A stretch of DNA of 64,000 bases. Origin: Armigeres subalbatus (Eukaryota; Arthropoda; Insecta; Diptera; Culicidae). The position numbers were made by a program, and so were the translations under genes. The stretch spans positions 332,937,953-333,001,952 of the forward strand of contig NC_085140.1 of NCBI RefSeq assembly GCF_024139115.2, given 5' to 3'. Within the stretch, counting starts at the first letter, position 1; each line of letters begins with the position of its first letter. Below the pieces are notes generated by a model. The model was not told the DNA's origin. It ran no database searches and worked only from the letters and a program-made list of their open reading frames with translations. Shown here piece after piece: positions 21,628-33,567 of the stretch.

Positions 21628-23073
21628 GTTGAGCGTGAGGTGATCCAAAGGTGGCGGCAGCACTACGAAGAGCACCTAAATGGCGATGTGGCAGACGAAG
21701 ATGGCGGTATAGTGATGGACCTGGGGGAACGCGCGCAGGACATAATTCTACCGGCTCCGGATCTCCAAGAAATCCAGGAGGAGATTGGCCGGCTGAAGAA
21801 CAACAAAGCCCCTGGGGTTGACAAACTACCAGGAGAGCTATTTAAACACGGTGGTGAGGCACTGGCTAGAGCGCTGCACTGGGTCATTACCAAGATTTGG
21901 GAGGAGGAAGTTTTGCCGCAGGACTGGATGGAAGGTGTCGTGTGTCCCATCTACAAAAAGGGCGATAAGCTGGATTGTAGCAACTACCGCGCAATCACAT
22001 TGCTGAACGCCGCCTACAAGGTACTCTCCCAAATTTTATGCCGTCGACTAGCACCAATTACAAGGGAGTTCGTGGGGCAGTACCAGGCGGGTTTTATGGG
22101 CGAACGCTCCACCACGGACCAGGTGTTCGCCATTCGCCAAGTACTGCAAAAGTGCCGCGAATACAACGTGCCCACACATCATCTATTCATCGACTTCAAA
22201 GCCGCATATGATACAATCGATCGGGACCAGCTATGGCAACTAATGCACAAAAACGGATTTCCGGATAAACTGACACGGTTGATCAAAGCGACGATGGATC
22301 GGGTGATGTGCGTAGTTCGAGTTTCAGGGGCATTCTCGAGTCCTTTCGAAACCCGCAGAGGGTTCAGAGCATGAAATATTCACTTTCATGAAGCATATTC
22401 GTTCCGACAATGTGAGCCACCCACCGCGAGTTGGCATCGGTGGTGACGAAATCGAGGTGGTAGAAGAATTTGTGTACTTGGGCTCACTGGTGACTGCCGA
22501 AAAAGATACCAGCAGAGAAATTCGGAGACGTATAATAGTGATTGGAAATCCTACATACTTTGGACTCCGCAAGACGCTCCGATCGAATAGAGTTCGCCGC
22601 CGTACCAAACTGACAATCTATAAAACGCTCATTAGACCGGTAGTCCTCTACGGACACGAGACCTGGACGATGCTCGTGGAGGACCAACGCGCACTCGGAG
22701 TTTTCAAAGGAAAGTGCTGCGTACCATCTATGGTGGGGTGCAGATGGCGGACGGTACGTGGAGGAGGCGAATGAACCACGAGTTGCATCAGCTGTTGGGA
22801 GAACCATCCATCGTTCACACAGCGAAAATCGGACGACTGCGGTGGGCCGGGCACGTAGCCAGAATGTCGGACAATAACCCGGTGAAAATGGTTTTCGACA
22901 ACGATCCGACGGGTACAAGAAGGCGAGGTGCGCAGCGGGCAAGGTGGATCGATCAGGTGGAAGATGACTTGCGGACCCTCCGTAGACTGCGTGGTTGGCG
23001 ACGTGTAGCCATGGACCGAGCCGAATGGAGAAGACTCTTATATACCGCACAGGCCACTTCGGTCTTAGTCTGA
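21628..23073 (+). pseudogene. RTE-clade LINE, copy 2, lacking the catalytic block
   Basis: The first frame (to 22371) runs from the linker (EVIQRWRQHYEEHLNG) through NKAPGVDKLPGELF, CPIYKKGDKLDCSNYRAI, GERSTTDQVFAIRQ and FIDFKAAYDTIDR to FETRRGF. The sequence then jumps to the downstream part (GIGGDEIEVVEEFVYLGSLV... in another frame) and ends with the C-terminal domain LRWAGHVARMSDNNPV...WRRLLYTAQA. The segment that should hold the FADD active-site box is missing, so the copy cannot encode an active RT. At least one more frameshift lies near 22740. It is 5'-truncated (no endonuclease), as is typical for LINEs. Confidence 0.9.
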
Positions 23074-23093
23074 ATAAATAAATAATAATATGT
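23074..23093 (+). repeat. 3' simple-repeat tail of the RTE element
   Basis: Directly after the stop codon comes AATAAATAAATAATAATA. RTE-clade elements characteristically end in short tandem repeats and not in poly(A), and this marks the retroposition end. Confidence 0.7.
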
Positions 23094-23424
23094 TATGTGA
23101 AAATATGCTTTACAGAATTTCGGTTATTTAAAGAGTTATTTACAGTACGAATGGTGATTTTTGTACTGTATTCAATATTTGTACTGTTTTACAGTAAGTA
23201 CAAAAATAACATCAAGATACAAACTGTTGGTAAACAATTGACAGGAGAATGGTAGATTCAATAGTTGGTTCACGGTTGGATCAAACAACACAAAATTTGA
23301 GTTGGTTTTGATGTGGCATATCTTTCATTCCAGCAGTTGCTATCAAACACGTAGAAAGAAAACTTCATAACGATAGTAGTTCGATGCGGAGGAAGTCAAC
23401 GTTAGGTTTGAGGTGTTGAAGCCA

Positions 23425-23475
23425 AATAGCCTTTCGGTACAACTTTGTTGCTGGAGAAAGGCAAAACAAGTATTT
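23425..23475 (-). repeat. ~410 bp dispersed repeat, 5' end only
   Basis: Reversed, it gives TTTTGCCTTTCTCCAGCAAC and AAAGTTGTACCGAAAGGCTA, the first 45 bases of the family found at 6041 and 44595. Confidence 0.6.
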
Positions 23476-23759
23476 TGGCCATTATTTTTAAGGTCCAATA
23501 TGGCCAATTTTCAGTAATTCAGTTTTTCGACCAAGTTTTCATTTAGCAGGTTCAATTATTCACAAATCGCATCGGATTTCCTTTAGCGCTCTTATTAAGG
23601 CTATCCTACAGCAAATGTATGCATGAATAGATATGAATTACGAACAAAATATCACAAGTCAGTCAAAAAGACGCTTGGTGCGCGACCATATAGCCTTTAC
23701 GTATTATTTGTATACGAAAAAGGCAAATAAATATGTTGTAAAAAAATGTATGTACATCA

Positions 23760-23835
23760 TTGGTCCTTATTACCCACCCAAACGTGTCCGTTTTACCCCA
23801 ACATGGTCTTATTTCTTAGAAAATTCCTTAGGCTA
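23760..23835. repeat. terminal-like motif GTCCGTTTTACCCC
   Basis: ACCCACCCAAACGTGTCCGTTTTACCCC-type sequence occurs here and again, in the same orientation, at about 24425-24470, on either side of the SINE pair. A related motif is at 37262. They look like subterminal repeats of an unrecognised DNA element. Confidence 0.4.
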
Positions 23836-23841
23836 AGATGG

Positions 23842-24080
23842 GGCCTTCCTTAGTCGTGCGATAAGATGTGCGGATACAAAGCAAGGCCATGCTGAAGGCG
23901 ACTGGGTTCCATTCCCGGTCCGGTCTAGGAAATTTTCGGGTTGGAAATGTTCTCGACTTCCCTGGGCGTAAAAGTATCATCGTGTTAGCCTCATGATATA
24001 CAAATGCAAAAATGGTTACTTGGCTTAGAAACCTCGCAGTTGATAACTGTGGAAGTGCTTAATGAATGCATGCAATTAAT
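23842..24080 (+). mobile_element. tRNA-derived SINE, 3'-truncated
   Basis: The head has an A-box-like GCAAGGCCATGCTGAAGG region and a B-box-like GGGTTCCATTCCCGG. The body contains CTCGACTTCCCTGGGC, ACTTGGCTTAGAAACCTCGC and AACTGTGGAAGTGCTTAATG. This matches my memory of mosquito tRNA-SINEs of the Feilai type; the family name is not verified. The usual GAA tail is missing and a second SINE lies just downstream. Confidence 0.7.
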
Positions 24081-24106
24081 GAATGGTAAAATATGTCGTA
24101 AAAGGG

Positions 24107-24348
24107 ATTCAGTTAGCCTTGCGTGCAACGGCGTAGGATTGCCAATCCGGAGATGGCGAGTTCGATTCACGATACGGTTAGGGTTGGAAACATTTTCGAC
24201 TCCCTGGGTATAGTGTATCCATTGTACTTGCCACACAAGATACATACTCATGCAATGGCGGGCATAGAAAAACTTTCAATTAATAACTGAATAATGTTAA
24301 TAAGACCAAGTTCCAGTTGGAATGTAGATCCATAGAAGAAGAAGAAAA
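24107..24348 (+). mobile_element. tRNA-derived SINE with GAA tail
   Basis: The head (GCAACGGCGTAGGATTGCC, then GAGTTCGATTC as B box) leads to TTTTCGACTCCCTGGG, CACACAAGATACATACTCAT and a (GAAGAAGAAGAA) tail at 24335-24348. It shares the CGACT(T)CCCTGGGC and AATAACTG blocks with the preceding SINE, so the two are related subfamilies. Confidence 0.75.
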
Positions 24349-24460
24349 CATGCCGTACTCATAATCTGAAACAAGGAATTAGATCCAGTTGAGGAAGCAT
24401 CAAAATTGTAACGATTTAGCTCAAACGGGACCCCAGTCCGTTTTACCCACCCTGTACATT

Positions 24461-25710
24461 TTACCCCACCTCTCTTAGATGGATATTGTCAATTGTGCTG
24501 ACTGGTTCCGCTCCATCATACGTGGACGGTAGATTGACAGGTTTGTTGTCCTTCCATACTACTGCACTTACTTGGAAACCATCTACTACAGTTGTAAGAT
24601 ATTCCTTGTAAAATCCTCTAGGAATATTCTTCATAATTTCCTTCTTATATGGTAGTTTCACATTTTTCAATCTATACTGTACCGAGGGAATGGATGCCTT
24701 CTTTGGCAAGATGTATACTCAGAGAAAGGGATGTTTAAAAGTCGTCAAAGTACAAAATCTGGTTTACGTTACGCGGCAAGGGTTCAGCCTTATAATAACA
24801 TTTCCGGTTTCTCCCTAGTTTGGATCACGCGGTAGATCCATAAGTTTATTGCTTACAGATTAAACTTCGAAGTCATGAGCAGAGCCATTTATGCTACAAA
24901 AGACAAACAAAATTTGAAACTTTTCCAAAACGTTCTCTAAGTAAAGGATTCTATAATTGGTCGTATTTCAAAGAGTCTGTCGTATTGAGGGGGTGTTCCT
25001 TGGCGAATATTTCTTCATTGTTGTTGAAATGAAGAACAGATCCAATTTCGAGAAATGCAGTCTGAGAAATAGTTGATCGAATAGGGTTTTAACCATGTTC
25101 GCTATTCCAATATGACTTCATATTCGGAAACTTTGCAACCGAACTGTCTATCTATATACCCAGATATTTATTGAAATCGGTTCTTGTTATGCTTACCGGA
25201 TTGGAGTTCTTCGTATCAGCTACACAAATATTGCTTTCTCTCAGGTCCGTTGTGAAGAAATACGAGAAAAATTCGTTCGGCGTATCGCATTTCTACAGCT
25301 CATCAGGTAATCTGGTATCACCCTGAAAAATTATCTCATCTTGATCGAACTGTTATGTGTCCATTCCTTTAGACAGGATTAGCAATATTTTTCCTCAAAG
25401 GTTTGACTGAGGGTCCGGCTCTTTCAGTAGTGATGAATTTTATCATCGGATAGTTCTTCCGGGTCAGACTGTGCAGCGGCATCGTCAAATTCGGAGTAGT
25501 TGTCCTCGAGATCCTTTATGAGTTTGTATAGCGCTCATGCTCATCCTCAACATATGAATCCGATTGGTCAAAACCGTCCTCCGAATCATCAAGTTTCTCC
25601 AAATATCGACGAATTCTTACCAAGAAGAAATGCGAAAATGCTATAAAGGCGCAATGTTGTTTTAAAACAACATACAATTTTGGGACAGGAAATAGTAGTT
25701 TGTGCAACAA
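24461..25710 (-). pseudogene. fossil piggyBac-type transposase
   Basis: Reading on the minus strand from 25710, an acidic N-terminal stretch (LEKLDDSEDGFDQSD) is followed, with many stops and shifts, by KYLGI...YWNSEH, then NQILYFDDF and TSLSLSIHLAKEGIHSLGTV, and ends with IPRGFYKEYLTT...VVWKDNKPVNLPSTYDG. The order (acidic N-terminus, YW motif, FDNFFTS-like box, PRG...WxDNKxVxxLS) is that of piggyBac DDE transposases. No intact frame longer than about 80 residues remains. The zinc-binding C-terminus is absent. Confidence 0.75.
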
Positions 25711-26444
25711 GTTGCAAAGAGATGATTTTTTTCAGCACGAGTTGTACGTTAGTTTAGCAAAATGTAGTCATGTAACTACTGTTCTGATGTAATTTTTTCA
25801 TTATAACACCCAAATGAGTATTATAATGAATATTATGCAACCCATTTGAGTTGCATAATGTTCATTAAAGCACCCATTTCGTTGGTATGAAAAAGTAGGC
25901 CGTTTTATCACTCAAATACGAACTGTAAACCAGATATTATGATCAGGAATTGCAAAAACGTAATTTTCGTTGCTTCTTTCGCAAAATTGTTATCATTCCC
26001 TCTTAAGTGAAATATTCCCTGTATGGTAAGAAAATCGGAAAATTGTTTTCAATCAAATTGCAATATTTGCAGTTATGACTCATTTAGACTAGTGCGCATG
26101 ATAGTGTAACATTTGTCATCATTTTTAGTAAAAAAATGAAGAAAAATGTGGTGGACGATTTCAGCCTGAATCCGACTCACGAATGACGCATTTGGGCCTC
26201 CAAACAAAAAATAATTTTGGGTGCGATTTTTATCATTTTGGTACACTTCGAGAGAAAGAAGAGAAAGGCAAACATTAATGACCGCAAATCACTAACAATA
26301 CAGTTCCACGCTACCAGCCCTGTGATGGTGACCGAATTTCGTGATCGTTTTCAATAGCCACAGCGACGAAAGAAGAGTATCAACATTCAACAGAAACAGT
26401 GCAACTATACAAAGTGACCATAGCCAGCCGGCCGTGTGTGAGAC
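25711..26444. other. no recognisable gene
   Basis: AT-rich DNA. Around 25800-25880 the motif CACCCA(A/T)TTGAG and GCATAATG(T/A) recur in both orientations, suggesting an old small element, but no clear ends are visible. Confidence 0.4.
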
Positions 26445-26725
26445 AGAGCATAAAAAGTGGGAACCTGCTTGCTGCTACACTTACTAAGGTGGACCAAAAA
26501 CGCAGAATCTAGTTCTTTAGTAGCCCCATTGTTTGGTCGGTTGGTCGGTCCTCCGGACACGAGTGTGGGGGACCTTGACTGGGGCTTGGGGCGAGTGCGT
26601 CTCTCGTTGCTGTAACAAGTACCAGCCAGCAAACGTGCGAGCCAGCGGCAGCAGCAGCAGCAGAGGCCCCGTCATCACAGCCGAGTGTGCCACCACGCGA
26701 CCCAATCAACGAAAAAGAGGACAAG
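26445..26725 (+). promoter_or_regulatory. candidate promoter and noncoding first exon
   Basis: A CATAAAAAG box at 26449 is followed about 30 bases on by the start of a GC-rich, CpG-rich segment. That segment ends at a good splice donor (GACAAG|GTAAGAG, GT at 26726). The open frames inside are on several strands at once and show only compositional bias (a CAG-type run at 26640-26665). Like the 19859 block, it could be an alternative first exon of the zinc-finger gene. Confidence 0.35.
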
Positions 26726-28254
26726 GTAAGAGTGCTCTCGAAATCAGCTCAGCTCTCTGGGGCTCGGGCCCCCGATTGATGGGGGCCTGGGGATGGAGGG
26801 TGGTTTTGCTCGGGGGATGGAGGTTGTGCATTGCATTGGATGTTTAACGTGCGGGGAGACCTCGTTAGTTATATCTATGGAACAGACCAGCGACCCCGAA
26901 GCGAAGGTGACGGCGAGAAATTGGAGTGAAAGTTGACATTTTTTCTCGCTTTTTTTGGGGTGCGATGTGGAACACAATCGGTTGGTTGGTTTGGCGGAGT
27001 TGGAGATGAGAATATAGACTCTCGTCGGTGAGCTTCGTCGCTTTATTATGAGGTCATGAGGTCGGGGTTGCAGCTGCAGCCGCACTGTTGGCACCACCTT
27101 TGGCATTAAACGCGCATCGTGTATTTATCTGGTTCATTGGCTTTTGCTGGACATTGAAATTGAACTGAAGCAAGATAAGAGTTCGCCAGTTGCTGAGCGA
27201 ATTTAGAGCACAATTCACGAATGTAGGTCTTGACATATGAATCGATTCGGACGATTTGTATTTCCTTGACCTGATTTATAACCGTAGGTACAATTTCAGT
27301 GTCGGTTCTTGACACATAATTTGAATTGTTATTTGCAAAAATAATCGAGCTTATATGCTCATAGCCCAACCTTACTACAGAAGCAATACACAGCACTTAG
27401 GTACGTAACAAAAATTGAACATGTTTTGTAGCTTCTTTCAGGGTCACCAGCGAACCGGGAAAACCGGGAATTGAAAATCACTGGAGAAAATGTTATATAC
27501 CCTAGACATATATTTATAAATATAAATTTTCCTGTGAGTGTTTAAAAAAACAATATCTGATTAAATCTGATTTGAGCTATCCTTTATTTTTTATTATCTC
27601 AATCGTTTCCTATTATATAGCCAAATATTGCAACATTCCCAAGCCATTAAAAAGCTTCTTGTTTTAGGTATTGAATAAAAAAGAAGAAAGATTTCTCAGA
27701 ATAATACATAATTAGTATAACAATATTATGACAATTTAATTTCACTTTATTGAATGTTGAACAAAATAAGGAATAAAAATTATTTACGTCGTATAGAAAA
27801 CCAATTTTTTGGTTGGTTTTATTATTGATGTCGGAGGTAATAACTTTTACAGTTGTTCTCGGCGCAATCGTTGGACAGCTTTGAGCTAGTCGCTTCAATT
27901 AGCACTTCAGAATAATGTTCAACTTTCGATGAGTTGCTGGTTGGGAAAACTCGAGGATCTAATAACTGATGAAGCTTAATTGCGTAGAAACAGACAATAT
28001 ACATCAAAAGGCATTATTGACTATTCGAAATTAATGATCAAATGAAAATTTTGGGCGAACAACCCATTGCTCAAACCCGCCGTACTTGGAACTCCACCCA
28101 GCTTTTCAGCGTCGATGGTAGCCAACTCCCCAATACCTATGTTGCAAACTATTTCAAACACATCTAACACTTAATAGTAAATCACTAAAAATAAGCTACA
28201 TTTACCACCTAGTCCAAAAATCCACAAATAATTGTTCTTGCTGGTTCGGCAGTG
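26726..28254. other. gene-free stretch
   Basis: GC content falls from about 27100 onward. The frames at 27054-27396 and 27647-28007 have no recognisable motif. I see no element termini. Confidence 0.4.
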
Positions 28255-28324
28255 GTCTTGTTGTGTAGGGGTTAACACGCCTATCATGAGAATAGAAGGT
28301 TCAGGGTTCGAGTCCCTTTAAGAC
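28255..28324 (+). repeat. tRNA-like sequence (degenerate tRNA or SINE head)
   Basis: GTCTTG...AAGAC can form a 5-bp acceptor stem. GTGTAGGGGTTAACAC gives a 4-bp D arm with an A box, CTATCATGAGAATAG an anticodon-like arm, and AGGGTTCGAGTCCCT a T arm with a perfect B box. The base before the anticodon is A and not T, and the acceptor stem is two pairs short, so a functional tRNA is unlikely. Confidence 0.5.
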
Positions 28325-28479
28325 ACGTGATTTCTTTATCGCAAATTTCATATCATTTTGTCCATTTCAAAACATGTGCTGTGCATATGCCCAGCCAAGA
28401 TATTTAGTGACCAGGACAGCAGTTTTAACTTTAAGTATGTATGCCAGAAAAAACATCCAAAATATCGAGATTACATGCG

Positions 28480-28960
28480 ATCCTACTTCGGATATTCTTA
28501 AGAATCCCTTGGGTATTTACTTCATGATTTCCTTCAGATATACCTTCTTATATTTTAGGAATATTCATCTTGATGTTATTTCAGAAATATATCCAGAAGA
28601 ATCCTCCACAACTTTTTTGTTATAAGTACTTTGAATAATAATTAAGCAAACACTTTCAAGAATTTCTACGGAAAGTCGTATAGAAACTTCTTCAGGTTTT
28701 CTATGGAAATTCCTCTTGCATAACTATTTCTAAAATTTTTCCAAAAATTCTTTTGACCAATACTCCTGGAATTTCTTCAAAAAATGCTCTGGAGATGAAT
28801 CCAGGATTTTTTTTAAATTGATTCAGAATTTTCTTATTAGCAATTCCTCCGGAACTTCCTTCACGAATTCCTTCCATTTTTTTTCAGGAAACCCTTAGGA
28901 ATTCCTTCAGGATTTCTTCCGGACATTTATTAAAAAATTCCTTCAAGAATTATTTCACCG
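28480..28960. repeat. degenerate AATTCCTT-type tandem repeat, block 1
   Basis: Short units such as GAATTCCTTCAGGATTTC and GAAATTCCT recur imperfectly throughout. Related blocks follow at 30185-30790 and 31511-31960. Confidence 0.65.
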
Positions 28961-30184
28961 ATATTGACTGTGAAAATCTCTGTTAAAGTTCTTAAGCTGA
29001 AATATCGACTAAATTGAGTAAATTGGCGTATGTTTACGGCAGCGAATCATTGAAAACGAATCATTGAAAAAAAATTATTCACACTTGGCATCCACAAACA
29101 AGTTTGACGGTTCGTGACATGGTAGAAGAAAACCGTGTTCGAGAGCAAACTGTTCGTTACGTTTACTCATATGAGTGCATTGTGTGAAAAAGAGAGAAGT
29201 TTAAAAAAGTCTCACAATTTATTCGAATAAAAAACTCAGTTTCACGTGACTCATTAATGGGCGACCCCAATGAGTCCTACACAACACCAAACATTCGTGA
29301 TTTACCACCACTCCGTAACATTCTTGTATGGTAAAATATTTTTTGTAGTATGAACAGTTCCCAAATGACACACACCGTTACATCCCCAATTTTGTTACGC
29401 TATTCAAGTACAAGCCCTAATTTACTTGAAAGAAACTTTTTCTTTTCTAAGAAATTTCTAAATCATTCTGTATCAATAAACCGAAAGCTTTTCATCCCTT
29501 ATTTCAGAAGCACATTCAATTCGCGTAACGCGACACCATATTTTTGTACGTAGTGTAACTTCATGAAAAATGCTCCGATATCGGATCTTAATACACGAAA
29601 AGAAAGCTCTTGACGAGTACTAAGAGAATCCGAAATATTATTTTTCCAACGTTTGTACTTTTTGTATAGCATCAATTATACCACTATTTTCGTAACGCGA
29701 CACCATTTCAATGTCACTGTTTTTAAAGTACAAATATTTCATGAAAACTAAAAATTTTGAAGCAATACAATGTGCACACAAAAAGGTCATTAAAAACTGT
29801 ATTTAATTACGTTTTCACCAATACATTTGCACCCAAATAGGTACGATGGAGCAAATTTATAAACATTTGATTAGGGAGTCTTTTTTTCATACTAAGAGTC
29901 TGCTACTTTGATTGGCTATTAAACAATGTTCCCAAAACATTTTTCAGTGGAAATTTTTTCTTCCTAATTTCCAGTTTAAAATTTTGGTCCCTTGGTATAG
30001 AAGTGCGTAGATTGTGTCATATGACTTTTCAAATCACATCTCCTTCCAAGGCAAAATAAGAATGCATTGCATTTTGAACATTGCTGAAGATCAGAAAAAC
30101 GTTGTACTAGAATTTTTTAAAATAACTTTAGAACCATTAATCATTTACAATGTTGTGAAAACTCATATGTGAATATGTACGTTA
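28961..30184. other. unidentified insert between repeat blocks
   Basis: The motif CGTAACGCGACACCAT occurs at about 29525 and 29694 in the same orientation. This may be an element inserted in the AATTCC array, but I could not match termini. No gene. Confidence 0.35.
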
Positions 30185-30790
30185 TACTTAAGAAATTTCT
30201 TTGGAAATTCCTACAGATATTCCTTCCAAAATTCGAATGAGCAATTCTAAAAATCCCTTCGGGATTTTCCCCAGGAATTGTTTAGAAATTCCTTTTGAAA
30301 TACCGTACGAGGTTCCTTAAAGAATTCTGTCGAAAACTTCTATGAGTCTTTCGGAAATTCCTTCCAAAATTTCAACGAATATTCCTTCAGGAATTCTTTG
30401 GGAAATTTCTTTAGTGATTCCTTTGAAAATTCCTTTATGTATTTCTTTCAAAACCTTCAGAAATTCGTTCAGAAATTCCTTTGGAAACTTCTTTGTAAAT
30501 TTCTTTGAGAGCCTATTCAAAAACTTCTGTAACGGCCCCACCTCCTGTAACAGCTCCTTTAAGAATTTCTTCGGGATTGCTTATTCCTTCGAAAATATAT
30601 TTAGAATTTTTTTCGGAAGCATATTTAGGAACACCTACCACGGCAATTGTTTTATAATTTTCTTCAGAATTGATTTAACAATTCCATCGGATTTTTTTTT
30701 CAACTTTTGTGGGAATTTCTCTGAGAACTCCTTCCGAAATTCCTTGAGGAATTCCAACAGAAACTCATTGGGCATTTCATAAAATAAAAA
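30185..30790. repeat. degenerate AATTCCTT-type tandem repeat, block 2
   Basis: Dense copies of AAATTCCTT(T/C)nGAAATT. The frame at 30317-30541 on the minus strand (Gly-Ile-Phe/Lys-Glu-Ile cycles) is a product of the repeat and not a gene. Confidence 0.75.
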
Positions 30791-30813
30791 TTAAAAAAAA
30801 AATCCAGGTATGA

Positions 30814-31510
30814 TATCCAATAATACGTTGAACTAATGAAAAGCGTATCATGGTTTGAACCATTTTGAATTCAGTCTAAATTACATGAATGGCATATTTA
30901 GGTATACTGGAAGTGATGAAGTTCATTTGAACTTTCGTACATTTAAGTAGAAAAATGGAGCGATTTAAAAACGTCCTGAATTTGCGCTGAAATCCCCCCA
31001 CCAGTGGCACAATTTTAAAAATATTTATACAAGGTAAAAACTGATCATGGTTTGAACTTGTAAATGCAGTCATGTTCTACTGCTGTCCGCTAGGAGGGCT
31101 GCATGCACCTAGTTGGAGCATTTTGTTTACATTTTCAATGTGAAAAAATCTTTTCATATCGATAATTTAGACGATTTTCATATGTTTCGAGTTACTAATC
31201 TTATGCGAGAAATTTGCTTTTCCATAGGTTTCCGCAGCGTTTCTTCAGCATGTAATCAGTACTATATTTAGGAGCTGCTTCCAGTAGTTCAAACCATGAT
31301 ACGAATTTAGTTCACACCATGAACAGTGTAGTAAGATGGTACGAATCAAAGTTATGTAATTATTAAGTTTATTCAATGAAACTAAGCATAAATATGTGAA
31401 CCCAGGATGTTTTTAGAAAGATAATGAACTAAGCTTTCATATAAACTAGAGTTTGCAGTAGTAACATGTCTCTATAATGAAATAAATGAACTTCAAATTA
31501 TGATTGGATA
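30814..31510. mobile_element. inverted-repeat element splitting the AATTCC array
   Basis: The ends read TATCCAATAATACGTTGAA and, reversed, TATCCAATCATAATTTGAA. A subterminal pair ATCATGGTTTGAAC (30847) and its complement (31288) adds to the symmetry, with a third copy near 31043. AATTCC repeats flank it on both sides, so it inserted into a pre-existing array. Confidence 0.65.
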
Positions 31511-31960
31511 CCCTATTCCTTTGTAATTTCTCCAGGAAATTTCTTTGGTAACTCCAGAAATAAATTTTGAGATTTTTTCCTCCAATTTCCCTTTGCAATT
31601 CATTTAGAACTTCCTCCAAGAATTCTTTCAGAAATTCCTCAATTCTAAATTTAGAACATAATCCAGAAACTCTTTTAGAACTACCTCCGGAAATTCCTTC
31701 AGAAGCTCTTCCATAAATTCATTTAAGAATTCCTTTAAACATTCCTTTGGGAATTCGTTTTAATTTTTTTTAGCTGTTCCTTCGAACTTTAGATATTCCT
31801 TTGGAAGTTCCTTAGGAAATTTTCCTAATTGAATTTCTTCAGAATTCTCTTTAGTAATTTCTTCGAGAGAGACTGTTTCATTCCCTAATATATTTCAGGA
31901 AGTGTTCTTGAAAGAATCCCCAATCAAGTTTCCCAATTGAAAAAATCAATTTAAGGAATT
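31511..31960. repeat. degenerate AATTCCTT-type tandem repeat, block 3
   Basis: Continuation of the array after the insertion, with units such as GGAAATTTCTTTGG and AGAAATTCCT. Confidence 0.65.
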
Positions 31961-32177
31961 CTGTATAATTTAACCAAGGATGTTAACGATCATTCAGTAA
32001 TTTGCGTTAAACGTTTCCATGCACAAGAAAACCCAGATTAATCCACCTAGCGGTGATTGAGCCTTTCTCGTGTGTCATAAAAAATGTATTTTTGCCATAA
32101 CTTTTGAGCCCATATGGCCAATTTTTAATAGGAAACAATGGCACAAGATTCTGCGTCGAATGAAAAAATTTCTAGTC

Positions 32178-33567
32178 CGTCGGTTCTCAACCTGGGGTAC
32201 ATGTACCCCTAGGGGTACCTTCGCTGGCCTCAGGGGGTACCTCTAACAAAACTGCGTAATGGCGGACGTAGTACAATTCCATGTAAAATATCTTGATAAT
32301 GAAAATAAAATAGAAATGTTGAAGAATATGTTAAAATATGCCTCCGTGGAGGCATAGCCTCCGAAGCCTCCGTTTGAGAGGCATGAAGGTTTTTTTTTTC
32401 CTTAAAGCTCAGTTGTTTCGTTACAAGAAGATTAGAAGCACCCTTCTTTGTTTCCAGGAAGCCTACTTCCAAGCAGCTCGAAGGCCTCCTTTCAAGAGGC
32501 TTGGAAGTCTCATTTCAAGAGGCTCGGAAGCCTAATTTCGAGAGGCTTGGGGACTCTTTCCAAAAGCCTGGAAGCCTCGTTTAAAGAGGCCCTAAATCCT
32601 CCTTTCAAGAGGCTCGGAAGGCTCTTTTTAAGAGTCTCGTTAGCCTATATTTAAGAGCCTCCTTTCAAGAGGCCCGGAAGCCTCCTTTCAAGAGGCCCGG
32701 AAGCCTCCTTTCAAGTGGCCCGGATGCCTCCTTTCAAGAGGCACGGAAGCCTCATTTCAAGAGGCCTGGAAGCCCCTTTTCAAGAGGCCCGGAAGCTTCC
32801 TTTCAAGAGACCCGGAAGCATCCTTTCAAGAGGCCCGGAAGCATCCTTTCAAGAGGCCCAAAAGCCTCCTTTCAAGATGCCTGAAAACATCCTTTCAAAA
32901 GGTCCGGACGTCGTTTTAAGAGGCCCGGAAGCCTCCTTTCAATAGGCTTGGAAGCTTCCTTTGAAGAGAGTTGGAAACCTCCTTTGAAGAGACTGGGAAG
33001 GCTCCCTACAAGAGGCTCGGAAGCCTCCCTTCAAGAGGTTTGGAAGCCTCCCTTCAAGAGGCTCGGAAGCGTCCCTTAAAGAGGAGAAGCCGAAAGCCTT
33101 CTTTCAAAAACCTCGGAAGGCTCCTTTCAAGAGGCTCGGAGGGCTCCTATCAAGAGGCTTGAAAACCTCATTTCAAGTGGTTCGGAAGCCTCATTTCAAG
33201 GCGCGGAAGCGTACTTTATAAAAGCTCAAAAGCGTCTTTCCAAAATGCTCGGAAGCCTCCATTCAAGAGGCTCAGAAACCTCCATTTAAGAGGCGCAGAA
33301 GCCTACTTAAAGTGATACGAGGCGATAGTGATAAAAGTCCTGTAGGAAGCTTGATGGTTAAACTTAAGGTGAATTGGAAAGTTGCTCGGAATAATAAAAA
33401 TTTCAGCCCACTTTATGGAGAGCCATATATCCCGTCAGCTTTCTCGTATATGTTTCATATGTCGTATGAGTTACGCTTATTTTTATTTTTAGCAAAAAAT
33501 AGGAGGTACCTCAATTAATGCAAAGGTTCGAAGGGGTACCTCTCATGAAAAAGGTTGAGAATCGCTG
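32178..33567. mobile_element. hAT-like element carrying a 23-bp minisatellite
   Basis: The left end CGTCGGTTCTCAACCTGGGG and the reversed right end CAGCGATTCTCAACCTTTTT match the CAG(C/T)GGTTCTCAACC pattern of hAT termini. GGTACC-rich subterminal motifs (GGGGTACCT) occur at both ends. The flanking 8 bases do not form a clean duplication. About two thirds of the element is the tandem array at 32440-33310. Confidence 0.65.
32440..33310. repeat. 23-bp minisatellite (AAGCCTCCTTTCAAGAGGCYCGG)n
   Basis: Around 35 imperfect copies of a unit built from GAAGCCTCC, TTTCAAGAGGC and CCGG or TCGG. The unit contains the inverted pair GCCTC/GAGGC, so each repeat can form a small hairpin. Plus-strand frames such as 32715-32945 (SFQEARKPPFKRPG cycles) come from the repeat. 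Confidence 0.9.

Noticed and set aside
28255..28324. Functional tRNA gene
   Set aside because: The acceptor stem is incomplete and the base before the anticodon is A, not T. Kept only as a tRNA-like repeat.
30317..30782. Frames of 74 and 146 residues
   Set aside because: They come from the degenerate AATTCC repeat, which lacks stops in these frames. No domain.
32448..33162. Plus-strand frames rich in SFQEARKPPFKRPG
   Set aside because: Products of the 23-bp minisatellite.
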